NCBI RefSeq assembly: GCF_900143535.1
Contig: NZ_FRFA01000003.1
Coordinates: 124,001 to 188,000 of the forward strand
Reading direction: 5' to 3'
DNA from: Tateyamaria sp. Alg231-49
GTDB lineage: Bacteria; Pseudomonadota; Alphaproteobacteria; Rhodobacterales; Rhodobacteraceae
Length of the DNA stretch: 64,000 nt
Numbering within the stretch: the first letter of the stretch is position 1; every line of letters starts with the position of its first letter. Below are positions 16,646-25,952 of this stretch, in pieces. The position numbers were made by a program, and so were the translations under genes. The notes under the pieces were generated by a model. That model searched no databases and was not told where the DNA came from. It worked only from the letters and a program-made list of their open reading frames with translations.

Positions 16646-17847
16646 TATCCGTGACCAAGCATCGCCGCTGACCGGTCGAGCATCAACTGACTGATGATTG
16701 GCCCTGCCGCTGCACCAATGCCACGCGCGTTTGCGCCGATTTGTCCTTCGACCGTGACGGGTGCGATCAACCCACGCATGTCCTTGGTCGCAAGGTGCAT
16801 GCGCGTGAGGTAGGTCAGCCGTTTGCGCACAGCGGCCGGCATCGCGCCATCAATGACCATTGCCTCAAAGTCGATGATCGCACAGGCCGCCGTCATGGCC
16901 GTAGCCAGTGCAAGCGCTGCCTGATCCAGCCATGGTTCAACGTAATGATCCAGATGCGTCCAATCGTGCGGTTGCTGCCAAAGCTGGCGGGGGTCCTCAC
17001 CCGCGTCGACAAGGCGCGATTCGAGGGTGCTGATCGAAGCAAGTTCGATCAACTGCCGCTCAACCCCATTTATGTCGGCAACAGGCAACGGGCCAAAGGC
17101 CCCTGCATTGCGCTGATTGCCCTCGAACACCGCATGATCCAGCACGATACCGCCACCGATGAATGCACCGACAAAGAAATAGACATAGTCGCGAAACTCG
17201 CGGCCGATTCCCAAAACATGTTCGGCCCGGCAGGCCGCGGTTGCGTCGTTGACCATGTAGACCGGCAGCCCGGTGATCTGCGCTGCTTCGGCGGTAAAAT
17301 CTGCGTCATGCCATGCGGCAAAGTCGGCTTCTGGTGCGCCGACCAATTCGTTCCAGTTCCACATCTCGAACGGAGCCGCGACACCAATGCCGCATAGCCG
17401 GTTGCTCATCTCTTCGGGCATCTCCTTGATAAGGCTGGAATATCCGTCGCGCAGGAACCCGAATACAGTATCCGGCAACGGGTAGTCATAGGTTTCGCGC
17501 AACTGGTGGCGTACGACACCTTCCAGATCCAGAACCAACAGATCGGCACTGCGCCGCCCCACCTTGAGCCCAAGGGAAAACACACCATCCGGGTTCAGCG
17601 TAAACGGGACGGAGGGCTTGCCGACCTTGCCTTTGACCGAGGTCCCTTTGCGCAACAAACCGTCTTGTTCCAGCTTGCGCAGGATCACCGACGCGGTTTG
17701 CGGCGACAGGCCGGTACGGCGCGCCAACTCGCTGCCAGGCAACGCCCCGTTGCGCTGCAAAATCGACAGCAACAGTCGCTCGTTGTAGGCGCGCACGCCG
17801 GTCTGGTTGATCCCGCCAGACAGACTGCGCACGTGATCCAAAGTCAT
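16645..17847 (-). CDS. ROK-family regulator of the fructose operon
   Basis: ROK protein of 400 residues with an N-terminal winged helix (LARRTGLSPQTASVILRKLEQDGLL). The C-terminal ROK domain keeps FVGAFIGGGIVLD but lacks the usual zinc motif CxCGxxGC and the clear sugar-kinase signature. It is therefore probably a pure regulator that senses sugar without phosphorylating it. It is divergent from frcB, like frcR in rhizobia, and an AT-rich inverted repeat lies between the two genes. The missing zinc motif is seen directly; regulation of frc is inferred. Confidence 0.85.
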   Translation of the reverse strand: MTLDHVRSLSGGINQTGVRAYNERLLLSILQRNGALPGSELARRTGLSPQTASVILRKLEQDGLLRKGTSVKGKVGKPSVPFTLNPDGVFSLGLKVGRRSADLLVLDLEGVVRHQLRETYDYPLPDTVFGFLRDGYSSLIKEMPEEMSNRLCGIGVAAPFEMWNWNELVGAPEADFAAWHDADFTAEAAQITGLPVYMVNDATAACRAEHVLGIGREFRDYVYFFVGAFIGGGIVLDHAVFEGNQRNAGAFGPLPVADINGVERQLIELASISTLESRLVDAGEDPRQLWQQPHDWTHLDHYVEPWLDQAALALATAMTAACAIIDFEAMVIDGAMPAAVRKRLTYLTRMHLATKDMRGLIAPVTVEGQIGANARGIGAAAGPIISQLMLDRSAAMLGHG

Positions 17848-17887
17848 GACACATCTTCTCCCTGCACAATATTCAGACTCATGCGAG

Positions 17888-17918
17888 TTATTAAATCAAG
17901 TTTATTTATTAATTGACA
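17888..17918. promoter_or_regulatory. Candidate ROK operator and -35 box before frcB
   Basis: TTATTAAAT and ATTTATTAA form an inverted repeat (one mismatch) with a 7-base spacer, similar to AT-rich ROK/NagC-type operators. The right half abuts TTGACA at 17913-17918, a consensus -35. No good -10 is visible. Confidence 0.5.
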
Positions 17919-17997
17919 CGCAGCGAGAATCGCGTTTCCCTTAGGTCAGTCAATGTTGGGCGGAAGTCCGGCGTGACATATCATCTGGGAGGATATC

Positions 17998-19017
17998 ATG
18001 AAGAAACTTTTACTGGGCACAGTCTGTGCCATGACCGCTATGGCGGGTGCCGCCTTTGCTGACGGCCACGGCATCTCTGCTTGCCTCATCACCAAAACGG
18101 ACACGAACCCGTTCTTTGTCAAAATGCGCGAAGGTGCGACTGCCAAAGCCGAAGAGCTGGGCATCACGCTGAATTCCTATGCCGGTAAAGTGGACGGCGA
18201 CCACGAGACCCAAGTGCAGGCGATTGAAACCTGCATCGCGAACGGCGCAAAGGGCATCCTGCTGACCGCGTCCGACACGTCCTCGATCACGCCGGTTGTA
18301 CAGCAAGCACGCGACGCGGGCCTTCTGGTCATCGCACTCGACACCCCGCTCGAGCCGATTGATGCAGCCGACATGACCTTCGCGACGGACAACTTCCTTG
18401 CGGGTGAGCTGATCGGTGCATGGGCTGCGGCCACACTGGGCGATGCAGCTGCAGATGCCAAGATCGGCATGCTCGACCTGGCCATCAGCCAGCCAACTGT
18501 GGGCGTTCTGCGCGATCAGGGCTTCCTTACCGGCTTTGGTATCGACGTCAAAGACCCCAACAAATGGGGTGATGAGGATGATGCGCGCATCGTCGGCAAC
18601 GACGTGACTTCGGGCAACGAAGAAGGTGGCCGTCGCGCGATGGAGAACCTGCTGGCCAAAGATCCGTCCATCAACGTGGTCTATACCATCAACGAACCTG
18701 CCGCGGCGGGGGCCTATGAGGCACTCAAGGCCATTGGTCGTGAAAACGACGTGCTGATCGTGTCCGTCGATGGCGGCTGCCCCGGCGTGCAAAACGTGGC
18801 CGATGGCGTGATCGGAGCGACATCACAGCAATACCCACTGCTGATGGCATCGCTCGGGATCGAGGCGATTGCTCAATGGGCTAAGGACGGCACCAAGCCT
18901 GCAGCGACAGAAGGTAAAGCGTTCTTTGACACAGGTGTTTCACTGGTCACTGACAAACCTGCTGATGGCGTAGACAGCATCTCGGTTGCCGAAGGCACCG
19001 ACCGCTGCTGGGGATAG
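17998..19017 (+). CDS. frcB: Fructose ABC transporter substrate-binding protein
   Basis: Periplasmic binding protein of 339 residues, ribose/fructose class (peripla_BP_4). The signal peptide ends at AAFADGH. The ligand-domain landmarks [28 protein letters not shown], and VSVDGGCPG are those of FrcB. A GGGAGG site precedes the ATG. It starts the frcBCAK operon, and three strong hairpins follow it before frcC, which should favour excess binding protein. Confidence 0.9.
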   Translation: MKKLLLGTVCAMTAMAGAAFADGHGISACLITKTDTNPFFVKMREGATAKAEELGITLNSYAGKVDGDHETQVQAIETCIANGAKGILLTASDTSSITPVVQQARDAGLLVIALDTPLEPIDAADMTFATDNFLAGELIGAWAAATLGDAAADAKIGMLDLAISQPTVGVLRDQGFLTGFGIDVKDPNKWGDEDDARIVGNDVTSGNEEGGRRAMENLLAKDPSINVVYTINEPAAAGAYEALKAIGRENDVLIVSVDGGCPGVQNVADGVIGATSQQYPLLMASLGIEAIAQWAKDGTKPAATEGKAFFDTGVSLVTDKPADGVDSISVAEGTDRCWG

Positions 19018-19026
19018 AATCCTGCA

Positions 19027-19161
19027 CCCGGGGCTAACGGCCCCGGGCAAACGCTCCACAGGAGCGTTTGAGGGTTTTACGGACAAAGCCGCTGAGGTCA
19101 TACTCTGAGGCGCAAAACATACCCCAAACACCGTGATCGGGGCAGGCCCCACGCCTGCCCC
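19027..19161 (+). other. Three perfect hairpins between frcB and frcC
   Basis: 19027-19047: CCCGGGGC/GCCCCGGG, loop TAACG. 19048-19070: CAAACGCTCC/GGAGCGTTTG, loop ACA. 19139-19161: GGGGCAGGC/GCCTGCCCC, loop CCCAC. All stems are perfect and none is followed by a T-run. This suggests mRNA stabilisation of frcB, or pausing, rather than full termination. Confidence 0.7.
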
Positions 19162-19194
19162 CATTCCTGCACCACCCAGAGCAAAGGGAAAGCG

Positions 19195-20262
19195 ATGTCA
19201 CCTTCTGACAATCACGAGTCCGCCATCAGCGGCGCCGACGACACCATCGCCCAGTTCGAAGACACCCGCACCGGCTTTGTCGGTCGTGTGCAAAACAGGC
19301 TGCACCAGACGCCATCGCTCGTACCGCTCATTGTCCTTCTCTTTTCAGTGATCCTGTTCGGGATCCTGCTGGGATCACGCTTTTTCTCGCCATTCGCCCT
19401 GACGCTCATCCTGCAACAGGTGCAGATCGTCGGCGTTCTGGCCGCCGCGCAAACTCTGATTATCCTGACCGCAGGCATCGACCTCAGCGTCGGGGCCATC
19501 GCAGTCCTGTGCACCGTCGTCATGGGCAAGGCCACGTTCAGCTATGGGATACCGCCAGCCATCTCGGTGGCCATCGGCATCACCGTGGGCACGGCCCTCG
19601 GGGCCATCAGCGGTTGGTTGGTCAGCCGCATGAAACTGCCGCCCTTCATCGTCACTCTTGGTATGTGGCAGATCGTGCTGGCGGCCAATTACCTCTACTC
19701 GTCCAATGAAACGATCCGGTCTCAGGACATCGAGGCCGAGGCCGCATTTCTGCAATTCCTTGGAACCAAGCTGCAGCTCGGCGGGGCGACCTTTACGCTC
19801 GGCGTTGTGCTGATGATCGTCCTGTTTATCGGACTGGCTTATGCGTTGCGCTCCACCGCCTGGGGGCGGCACGTCTATGCTGTCGGGGACGACCCGGAAG
19901 CCGCGCAGCTGTCAGGTGTCGATGTGCACAAGACCTACATGTCCGTCTACATGGCAGCCGGATGCATTTGCGGTCTGGCAGGCTGGGTGATGATCGGGCG
20001 GTTCGGCTCAATCTCCCCATCCGCGACAACCGGCGTGATCGGGAACATTCAGGCCATCACCGCCGTGGTGATCGGGGGCATATCGCTCTTTGGCGGGCGT
20101 GGCTCGATTGCCGGGGCACTGTTCGGAGCGCTCATCGTGGGTGTATTCGAACTGGGCCTGCGCATGGCAGGCGCTGACCCGCAGTGGACGTTCATGCTCA
20201 TCGGATTGCTGATCATCGCAGCCGTTGCAGTTGACCAATGGATCCGGGAGGTCGCAGCATAA
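19195..20262 (+). CDS. frcC: Fructose ABC transporter permease
   Basis: RbsC-like inner-membrane permease of 355 residues with a hydrophilic N-terminal extension of about 45 residues. The family stretch TLIILTAGIDLSVGAI and the later VIGGISLFGGRGSIAGALFGAL loop are clear. It is preceded by AAAGGGAAAG and ends overlapping the frcA start (TAATG). It forms the channel for fructose, possibly also ribose or mannose as known for FrcC of Sinorhizobium. Confidence 0.9.
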   Translation: MSPSDNHESAISGADDTIAQFEDTRTGFVGRVQNRLHQTPSLVPLIVLLFSVILFGILLGSRFFSPFALTLILQQVQIVGVLAAAQTLIILTAGIDLSVGAIAVLCTVVMGKATFSYGIPPAISVAIGITVGTALGAISGWLVSRMKLPPFIVTLGMWQIVLAANYLYSSNETIRSQDIEAEAAFLQFLGTKLQLGGATFTLGVVLMIVLFIGLAYALRSTAWGRHVYAVGDDPEAAQLSGVDVHKTYMSVYMAAGCICGLAGWVMIGRFGSISPSATTGVIGNIQAITAVVIGGISLFGGRGSIAGALFGALIVGVFELGLRMAGADPQWTFMLIGLLIIAAVAVDQWIREVAA

Positions 20263-21029
20263 TGGAACCCATTCTCAAAGCACGCGGGCTGGTCAAACGA
20301 TATGGCAAAGTCACCGCACTGGATCACGCCGACTTTGACCTGATGCCCGGCGAAATCCTTGCAGTCATCGGCGACAACGGTGCTGGCAAATCTTCGATGA
20401 TCAAGGCCGTGTCGGGGGCGACCATTCCGGACGAAGGTCAGGTCTGGCTGGAGGGGCGCGAGATCAACTTCCGCACGCCCATCGAGGCACGCGAAGAGGG
20501 CATCGAGACCGTCTATCAGCAACTGGCCATGTCTCCGGCCCTTTCTATCGCCGACAACATGTTCATGGGACGCGAATTGCGCAAACCGGGGATCATGGGG
20601 TCACTCTTTCGCCAACTGGACAAACCAGCGATGGAAAAGTTCGCCCGTGAAAAGCTGTCTGAACTGGGGCTGGCCACAATTCAGAACATCAATCAGGCTG
20701 TGGAATCTCTGTCGGGTGGGCAACGTCAAGGCGTGGCCGTGGCCCGTGCGGCCGCCTTTGGGTCCAAAGTTGTCATCCTCGATGAACCCACCGCTGCGCT
20801 GGGGGTCAAGGAAAGCCGCAAGGTGCTGGAACTGATTCAGGACGTGCGCGCGCGCGGCATCCCAATCATTTTGATCAGCCACAACATGCCCCACGTCTTT
20901 GAGATCGCGGATCGCATTCACGTGCACCGGCTGGGGCGCAGGCTTTGTGTCATCGACCCCAAGGATCATTCGATGTCAGACGCTGTGGCCTACATGACAG
21001 GTGCCGCCGAACCCGAGATTGCAGCCTAA
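20262..21029 (+). CDS. frcA: Fructose ABC transporter ATPase (single domain)
   Basis: ATPase of 255 residues with one nucleotide-binding domain, unlike the double-domain RbsA. Walker A GDNGAGKSS, signature LSGGQRQGVAVARAA, Walker B VVILDEPTAALG and switch His in LISHNMPH are present. The start at 20262 couples it to frcC through TAATG. It presumably works as a homodimer under FrcC. Confidence 0.92.
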   Translation: MEPILKARGLVKRYGKVTALDHADFDLMPGEILAVIGDNGAGKSSMIKAVSGATIPDEGQVWLEGREINFRTPIEAREEGIETVYQQLAMSPALSIADNMFMGRELRKPGIMGSLFRQLDKPAMEKFAREKLSELGLATIQNINQAVESLSGGQRQGVAVARAAAFGSKVVILDEPTAALGVKESRKVLELIQDVRARGIPIILISHNMPHVFEIADRIHVHRLGRRLCVIDPKDHSMSDAVAYMTGAAEPEIAA

Positions 21030-21030
21030 G

Positions 21031-21648
21031 ATGACACTCGACGAGGTTTGCGCACAGGTTCTTGCGCGCGCGCCCTCCCCATATCGGCGCCTCGTTGCCG
21101 TTGCCGGTCCGCCTGCAAGTGGCAAAAGCACTGTGGCCCAAGCACTGTCCGCGCGCCTGACAGCACAAGGTGAAGAGAGTGCGGTCGTGCCTATGGACGG
21201 CTTTCACCTCGACGACCGGCTGTTGCACGCGGACGGAACGCAAAACCGCAAAGGGGCACCCAACACTTTCGACGCAGACGGATTCGTGCGGATGATCAAG
21301 GCGCTGCAATCCCCTGACCCGGTTATCTACCCGATTTTTGACCGCAGCCGCGAAATTGCGATCGCTGGTGCGGGTCGGGTTCCGGCCACGTGCAGAACCG
21401 TTGTCGTGGAAGGCAACTACCTTCTGTTGCAGCAGCACCCATGGACCCAACTGCACGACCTTTGGACCCTGTCCATCGCGTTGAACCCTCCGATGGATCT
21501 GTTGATCGAACGGCTAAAAGCCCGCTGGGTCGAACATAGCAAACCAGATGCGCAAGCATGGATTGACACCAACGACGTACCGAATATCACGACGGTAAGG
21601 ACCAAGTCGGCCCCGGCTGACATTATCTGGACGGAGACATCCACATGA
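21031..21648 (+). CDS. frcK: FrcK-like P-loop kinase
   Basis: P-loop kinase of 205 residues related to uridine kinase/pantothenate kinase. Walker A is AGPPASGKST, followed by VPMDGFHLDDRLL, the nucleoside-kinase-type motif. In Sinorhizobium a homologous gene lies at the same position (frcK), but its substrate is unproven. It begins one base after the frcA stop and overlaps the fructokinase start by ATGA. Possible substrates are the imported sugar or a nucleoside. Confidence 0.8.
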   Translation: MTLDEVCAQVLARAPSPYRRLVAVAGPPASGKSTVAQALSARLTAQGEESAVVPMDGFHLDDRLLHADGTQNRKGAPNTFDADGFVRMIKALQSPDPVIYPIFDRSREIAIAGAGRVPATCRTVVVEGNYLLLQQHPWTQLHDLWTLSIALNPPMDLLIERLKARWVEHSKPDAQAWIDTNDVPNITTVRTKSAPADIIWTETST

Positions 21649-22568
21649 TCCTCTGCTGCGGCGAAGCCTTAATCGACATGATCCCGAACGAGGCCGGGGC
21701 CTATGTGCCTCACGTGGGTGGCGCCGTTCTGAACACGGCCGTGGCGCTGGGGCGTTTGGGCGTCACAACGGGGCTGATCACTGGCCTGTCGTCGGACCCG
21801 TTCGGCGCAATGATCGCCGAACATATGTCGGCCAGCCACGTCTCGACCGCCTACGCAGTGCGCAGTGCGCGCAACACGACGCTGGCCTTTGTGCATCTGG
21901 ACGAGGGGCAGGCCACTTACACATTCTATGACGAAGACACCGCGACCCGCGAGATTCAGCCTGACGATATCGACCCGGTGCCTTCTGACATCGAGGCAAT
22001 GTTCTTTGGCGGCATCAGCTTGTGCAACCCGCCTGTGGCCGACAGCCTGCTGACCCTCGCGCTTGCCCAGCCCGAGCGGCGGCTGGTGATGGCAGACCCG
22101 AATATTCGCCCCAGCTTTGTCTCGGATCATGAAGGGTACCGCACGCGTCTGAACGCTCTGATCGCGAGGGCAGACATCATCAAATTGTCCGATGACGATC
22201 TGAACTGGGTGATCCCGGGCGAGGCGTCGCTAGAAGACAAAGCCAAAGAGATTTTGACCCGCGGTCCCAAGATGTTCCTGCTGACCGAAGGGGGCGACGG
22301 AGCCACCGCCTATCTGCAAAGTGGTCGGCATTTGCATGTGCCTGCGCAAAAGGCGACTGTCGTGGACACAGTCGGCGCAGGCGACACGTTCAATGCCGGA
22401 TGCCTCGCCGCCCTGCGCAGCGAAGGTGCATTGCACCCCAGCGCCATCCCCGATCTGTCGGAATCCACTTTGCACCATATGCTGACAGTCGCCGCGCGCG
22501 CCGCTGCGATCACCGTGTCACGTGCGGGCGCAAATCCACCGTGGACGATGGAACTGAGCGACGACTAA
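21645..22568 (+). CDS. PfkB-family fructokinase
   Basis: Sugar kinase of 307 residues. The N-terminal GEALIDMIP and GGAVLNTAVALGRLG and the C-terminal DTVGAGDTFNAG (anion hole and catalytic Asp) are the two ribokinase/PfkB signatures. It closes the frc operon through an ATGA overlap and most likely makes fructose 6-phosphate. A 2-keto-3-deoxygluconate kinase cannot be excluded on motifs, but the context favours fructose. Confidence 0.88.
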   Translation: MILCCGEALIDMIPNEAGAYVPHVGGAVLNTAVALGRLGVTTGLITGLSSDPFGAMIAEHMSASHVSTAYAVRSARNTTLAFVHLDEGQATYTFYDEDTATREIQPDDIDPVPSDIEAMFFGGISLCNPPVADSLLTLALAQPERRLVMADPNIRPSFVSDHEGYRTRLNALIARADIIKLSDDDLNWVIPGEASLEDKAKEILTRGPKMFLLTEGGDGATAYLQSGRHLHVPAQKATVVDTVGAGDTFNAGCLAALRSEGALHPSAIPDLSESTLHHMLTVAARAAAITVSRAGANPPWTMELSDD

Positions 22569-22627
22569 GGCGTACCCGTTGCCAGAGGCACCCGCCCGGC
22601 GAACGATGCGCTAACAAACCCCTTTGG

Positions 22628-22675
22628 TACACGTCCGGTGCACAGATTGTGCGTAGTCTGTGCACGCAATGTGAT
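22628..22675. repeat. Iteron-like TGTGCAC element, copy 1
   Basis: GTGCACAGA (22638-22646) and TCTGTGCAC (22657-22665) are exact inverted repeats. Read on the minus strand, CACAGACT, GCACAA and CTGTGCACCG occur in the same order and about 11-bp spacing as in the element at 41512-41548. It lies between two convergent clusters. Confidence 0.6.
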
Positions 22676-22734
22676 ACCCCGATGAGATCGTAAGCTTTTA
22701 TGAATACAGGCTAAATCTCGCCGAACCTGACGTT

Positions 22735-24003
22735 TCAGACAAAAGGCAAATAGTAGTCACGCACCTCGTCCACGGATTTGTCCTGCAACCGCTTCCATTC
22801 GTCCTGTTTCAGGAAGATGAGGGCATCACAAATCTCCTCACCCACGGCCATCCGCAAAGGCTTGTCTGCATCAAGCGCGTCCAGCGCGCGATCCAGCGCC
22901 GAGGGCACATGCCGCGTCGCCCGGACGTTTTCCAACCCATCCAGATCTTCGGCGTCCGGGATGGCATACCCGTTCTCAACCCCCAGCAGTGAGGCCTGCA
23001 AAACGGCAGCTACAGCCAGATATGGATTGGTCGCACAGTCGGCCATCCGATGTTCCAACCGGGCCGATTTGGGCGACGTCACGCAGGATCGTACCGTGAC
23101 AAGGCGGTGGTCATCCGCCCAGTTCGCCCAATACCCCGCCATAGATGCAGGCCCCAGCCGATCATAGCTGTTCACAGTGGTTGCAAGCAGTCCGGCAAGC
23201 CCCTCGTGGTGGTGGATCATGCCTGCGATGCAGCCCTTGGCCACGTCCGACAGCTCTCCATCGGGGGCGATCACATTGGCACCACTTTCGTCCGAGAAGC
23301 TGAAGTTGATGTGCATCCCCGACCCACCCCGATCCGGGATCGGCTTGGGCAGGAAGGTCAGCAATAGACCCAAGCCAGCGGCCACCTCGCGCGCCATGGT
23401 CTTGAACAGAAATGCCGCGTCACAGGCGGCCACCGCATCATCGAACTGCAACGTCAATTCGAACTGCCCGTTGTCATATTCTCCGTTCAATGAATCGATG
23501 CGCAGACCCGCCGCGGCCGCAGTGCTCCATAGCGCATCCATCAATCCCGCCGGATCGTTCTGTGGGCCCGTACCGTAGACAAATGCACCCGGCGTGTCAT
23601 AGGGCCCCCAAACCCCGTCAGCATCCTGCTGAAAGACGTAAGCCTCTAACTCCAAACCGACTTTTGGAGAGAGCCCCCGCGCTTGCCACGCCGCCACAGC
23701 CGCCTGCAAGCGCCCCCGCCCACACAGGCCAAAGGGGGCGTCATGGGTTTGCAGCGTGCCCAGCGCGATCTCGGTATCGGCTTGCCAACCCGAATGACGT
23801 GCGCCGTCCAGCGCCAATTCCATATCTGGGAGGCCGTCAAAAACCCCTGCCCCCGGCACTGGGATAAGATCGCGGTCAAATGTGGTGCCAAACACGCCCC
23901 GGGCAAAGCCAACCTTGCCTCCGGCCGCAATGTCCGTGGGGATGTATTTGCCACGCGGCAGGTTCAAAAGATCACAAAACAGAACACGGGTGCGATGGGT
24001 CAT
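22735..24003 (-). CDS. Glutamine-synthetase-family ligase (gamma-glutamylamide synthetase-like)
   Basis: ATP-dependent ligase of 422 residues belonging to the glutamine synthetase family. ATP/Glu-site motifs include GEYDNGQFELTLQ, GGSGMHINFSF, NSYDRLGP and KSARLEHRMADCATNPYLAVAAVL. It is shorter than housekeeping GlnA (about 470) and lacks an adenylylation Tyr segment. It therefore resembles the amine-using branch (PuuA, IpuC and the aniline TdnQ/AtdA1 proteins) that makes gamma-glutamylamides. The start at 24003 (MTHRTRVLF) is the first that leaves GS sequence only. It is the last gene after a P450 and a class I GATase, which supports amine rather than ammonia as acceptor. Confidence 0.8.
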   Translation of the reverse strand: MTHRTRVLFCDLLNLPRGKYIPTDIAAGGKVGFARGVFGTTFDRDLIPVPGAGVFDGLPDMELALDGARHSGWQADTEIALGTLQTHDAPFGLCGRGRLQAAVAAWQARGLSPKVGLELEAYVFQQDADGVWGPYDTPGAFVYGTGPQNDPAGLMDALWSTAAAAGLRIDSLNGEYDNGQFELTLQFDDAVAACDAAFLFKTMAREVAAGLGLLLTFLPKPIPDRGGSGMHINFSFSDESGANVIAPDGELSDVAKGCIAGMIHHHEGLAGLLATTVNSYDRLGPASMAGYWANWADDHRLVTVRSCVTSPKSARLEHRMADCATNPYLAVAAVLQASLLGVENGYAIPDAEDLDGLENVRATRHVPSALDRALDALDADKPLRMAVGEEICDALIFLKQDEWKRLQDKSVDEVRDYYLPFV

Positions 24004-24008
24004 GGGCG

Positions 24009-25229
24009 TCACTTTAATGTTGGGCGCAAGGTCAGCGATTTGACCCCGCAGATGAAATTCGAACGGGTCCAAGTGGGGGCGGCAGTGGCCTCCAGCCCGG
24101 TGATGCGGCCTGCCAACTCTTGCAGGACAACTTTCAGTTCCAGCTTGGCCAGCCACATGCCCAGACAGACATGCGGACCGCCCTGACCAAAGGCCATATG
24201 GCGGTTTGGGCTGCGGTCCAGATGGGCCGTGTGAGGATCTTTGAACATGGCCGCGTCCCGATTGCCGGACACAAACCACATTAGCACCTTGTCACCTTCC
24301 TTGATGGTCTCTCCGTGCATCTCGATGTCGCGCGTGGCGGTGCGGCGAAAATGCAAGGTGGGCGAGGCAAGGCGAATGAATTCATCCGCACAAGTGTCCC
24401 ATACGGCGCCCGATTGAAGCTGACCCAGAAGATCCTTTTGCTGTGTCAGCAGCCACAGCGCCATCGCAATGGAATAGCGTGTCGTGTCATTGCCTGCCGC
24501 CACAAGCAGACAAAAGAAATTCTTGAAATCCTGCCCCTGAACCGCTCCGCCTTCGGCACGCAGAACGCGGGCCAGAATACCCTCATCGTCAACACTGCGT
24601 GCGCCTTTTAGGATCTCTTCAGCATAATCATATAGCTCTACGCCCGCCGGAGAGCGGAAAGGCATCATGGCGTAGGCATCCGTGTTCACCTTGTCGATCA
24701 CGGTTTCGGTGAAATCCGGATCCGTATTGCCGATCAGCGCGTCGCCCCGTTCCACCAGCCAATCAAGGTCAGCGTCCGGCACCCCAAGGATGCGGCCCAG
24801 CATCAGCATCGGCAGGCGCTTGGCGATCAGGTCGATCCCGTCAAATTCGTCGTGTTGCAGCGCCTGATCCACAATGTCGCGGGCAAGCTCTCGGATTACA
24901 GGTTCAAACCCCGCCATCACTGGCTTTGCAAATGCCGGATTGACCACGCGTCTGGTGGTCGAATGCTCAGGCGGATCGGTTTCCTGAAACGTACGGCGGG
25001 CCATGTATTCGGCGTGGCTCTGATCTTCGATCCGGATGCCTTGGGCGCTGGAAAAGGTGGTTGGTTCTTTTTGCGCGGCCATAATATCGGCGTAACGGGT
25101 CAGCGACCAAAAGCCCTTGTCGGCCCCAAATTCCGGCGTCCAATGCACCGGGGCCTCACTGCGCATCTGCGCAAAGGTTTCATGGGGCACCCCGTCGACA
25201 AAGCTGTCGTGATCGGCCAGATTTTTCAT
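24009..25229 (-). CDS. Cytochrome P450
   Basis: Soluble haem monooxygenase of 406 residues. The start at 25229 has an ideal GGAGGT site and overlaps the GATase stop (ATGA). The I-helix proton-relay motif is AAGNDTTR, the ExxR motif is EFIR, and the haem-thiolate motif is FGQGGPHVCLG, the spacing variant seen in the CYP124/125/142-like bacterial group. No ferredoxin or reductase gene is nearby, so electrons must come from elsewhere. Position between ligase-like and amidotransferase-like genes suggests it oxidises a gamma-glutamylated amine; this is inference. Confidence 0.88.
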   Translation of the reverse strand: MKNLADHDSFVDGVPHETFAQMRSEAPVHWTPEFGADKGFWSLTRYADIMAAQKEPTTFSSAQGIRIEDQSHAEYMARRTFQETDPPEHSTTRRVVNPAFAKPVMAGFEPVIRELARDIVDQALQHDEFDGIDLIAKRLPMLMLGRILGVPDADLDWLVERGDALIGNTDPDFTETVIDKVNTDAYAMMPFRSPAGVELYDYAEEILKGARSVDDEGILARVLRAEGGAVQGQDFKNFFCLLVAAGNDTTRYSIAMALWLLTQQKDLLGQLQSGAVWDTCADEFIRLASPTLHFRRTATRDIEMHGETIKEGDKVLMWFVSGNRDAAMFKDPHTAHLDRSPNRHMAFGQGGPHVCLGMWLAKLELKVVLQELAGRITGLEATAAPTWTRSNFICGVKSLTLRPTLK

Positions 25230-25939
25230 GGGGTACCTCCGAAAAAGCGGGTGGCCCATTGTCCAAAGACCGGGCCATCGTTGCGCTTGTCCAGCGTGGC
25301 CTCTGTTTCGGCGATCTGGGTCGGTGACAAGATCGGGCGGGTGTAGTCCAGCACACAGCGCATGAACGGGTCAGTGAATTCCGGGTGCGTTTGGGTGGTG
25401 AAGATGTGACTGCCCTTGGTGAATCCAGCGACCGCGCATTTGGCTGAATGCGCATAAGGAACGGTGCCGTCAGGCAGTTGGGTCACCGCATCATGATGAA
25501 ACTGATAGAGGTTCAGTATGGACGCGTCCGGGGTCATCCATGGCAGCGATTGCGTGATATCGACCTGATCGATCCCGATGTTCCAGTCCTGACGCGTCAC
25601 TTGACCGCCAAGGGCAACAGCGATGGCCTGATGGCCAAAACAGGCCCCCAGAAGTGGCTTTTGCGCCGTATCACAGGCGCGGATAAAGTCATAAAGGGCA
25701 GGCAAAAACGCCAGATCGTCCAGCACGCTTAGCGGCGAACCGGTGATCAGAAACGCATCCTGTTCATCCACACTCGCGGGCACTTCGCCGCCAATGGTCA
25801 TGTAGACGCGGTAGTTAAATCTTTGATCTTGCGCATCAAACAGATCGCGAAAGCGATGTGCATCATCCGGGAACGCATCGCCGACCTCGACAGAGCGGTC
25901 GTGGTTCACCTGCAAGATGCCGAGTTTCAGACGGGTCAT
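25226..25939 (-). CDS. Class I glutamine amidotransferase-like protein
   Basis: Stand-alone GATase domain of 237 residues (GuaA-type fold). The catalytic Cys is in LLGACFGHQAIA and the His-x-Glu pair in THPEFTDP; all three residues are present. In aniline catabolism a similar protein (TdnT/AtdA2) accompanies the gamma-glutamylanilide synthetase; PuuD plays a hydrolase role in putrescine use. Here it is coupled by ATGA to the P450. It probably hydrolyses a gamma-glutamyl amide or supplies the glutamyl step. A terminator-like hairpin separates it from tctC upstream. Confidence 0.82.
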   Translation of the reverse strand: MTRLKLGILQVNHDRSVEVGDAFPDDAHRFRDLFDAQDQRFNYRVYMTIGGEVPASVDEQDAFLITGSPLSVLDDLAFLPALYDFIRACDTAQKPLLGACFGHQAIAVALGGQVTRQDWNIGIDQVDITQSLPWMTPDASILNLYQFHHDAVTQLPDGTVPYAHSAKCAVAGFTKGSHIFTTQTHPEFTDPFMRCVLDYTRPILSPTQIAETEATLDKRNDGPVFGQWATRFFGGTP

Positions 25940-25952
25940 GTCATTCCTTTTG

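Noticed and set aside
22735-24003. Housekeeping glutamine synthetase GlnA
   Set aside because: The protein is short, has no adenylylation-site region and sits with a P450 and a GATase, so the gamma-glutamylamide ligase branch fits better.
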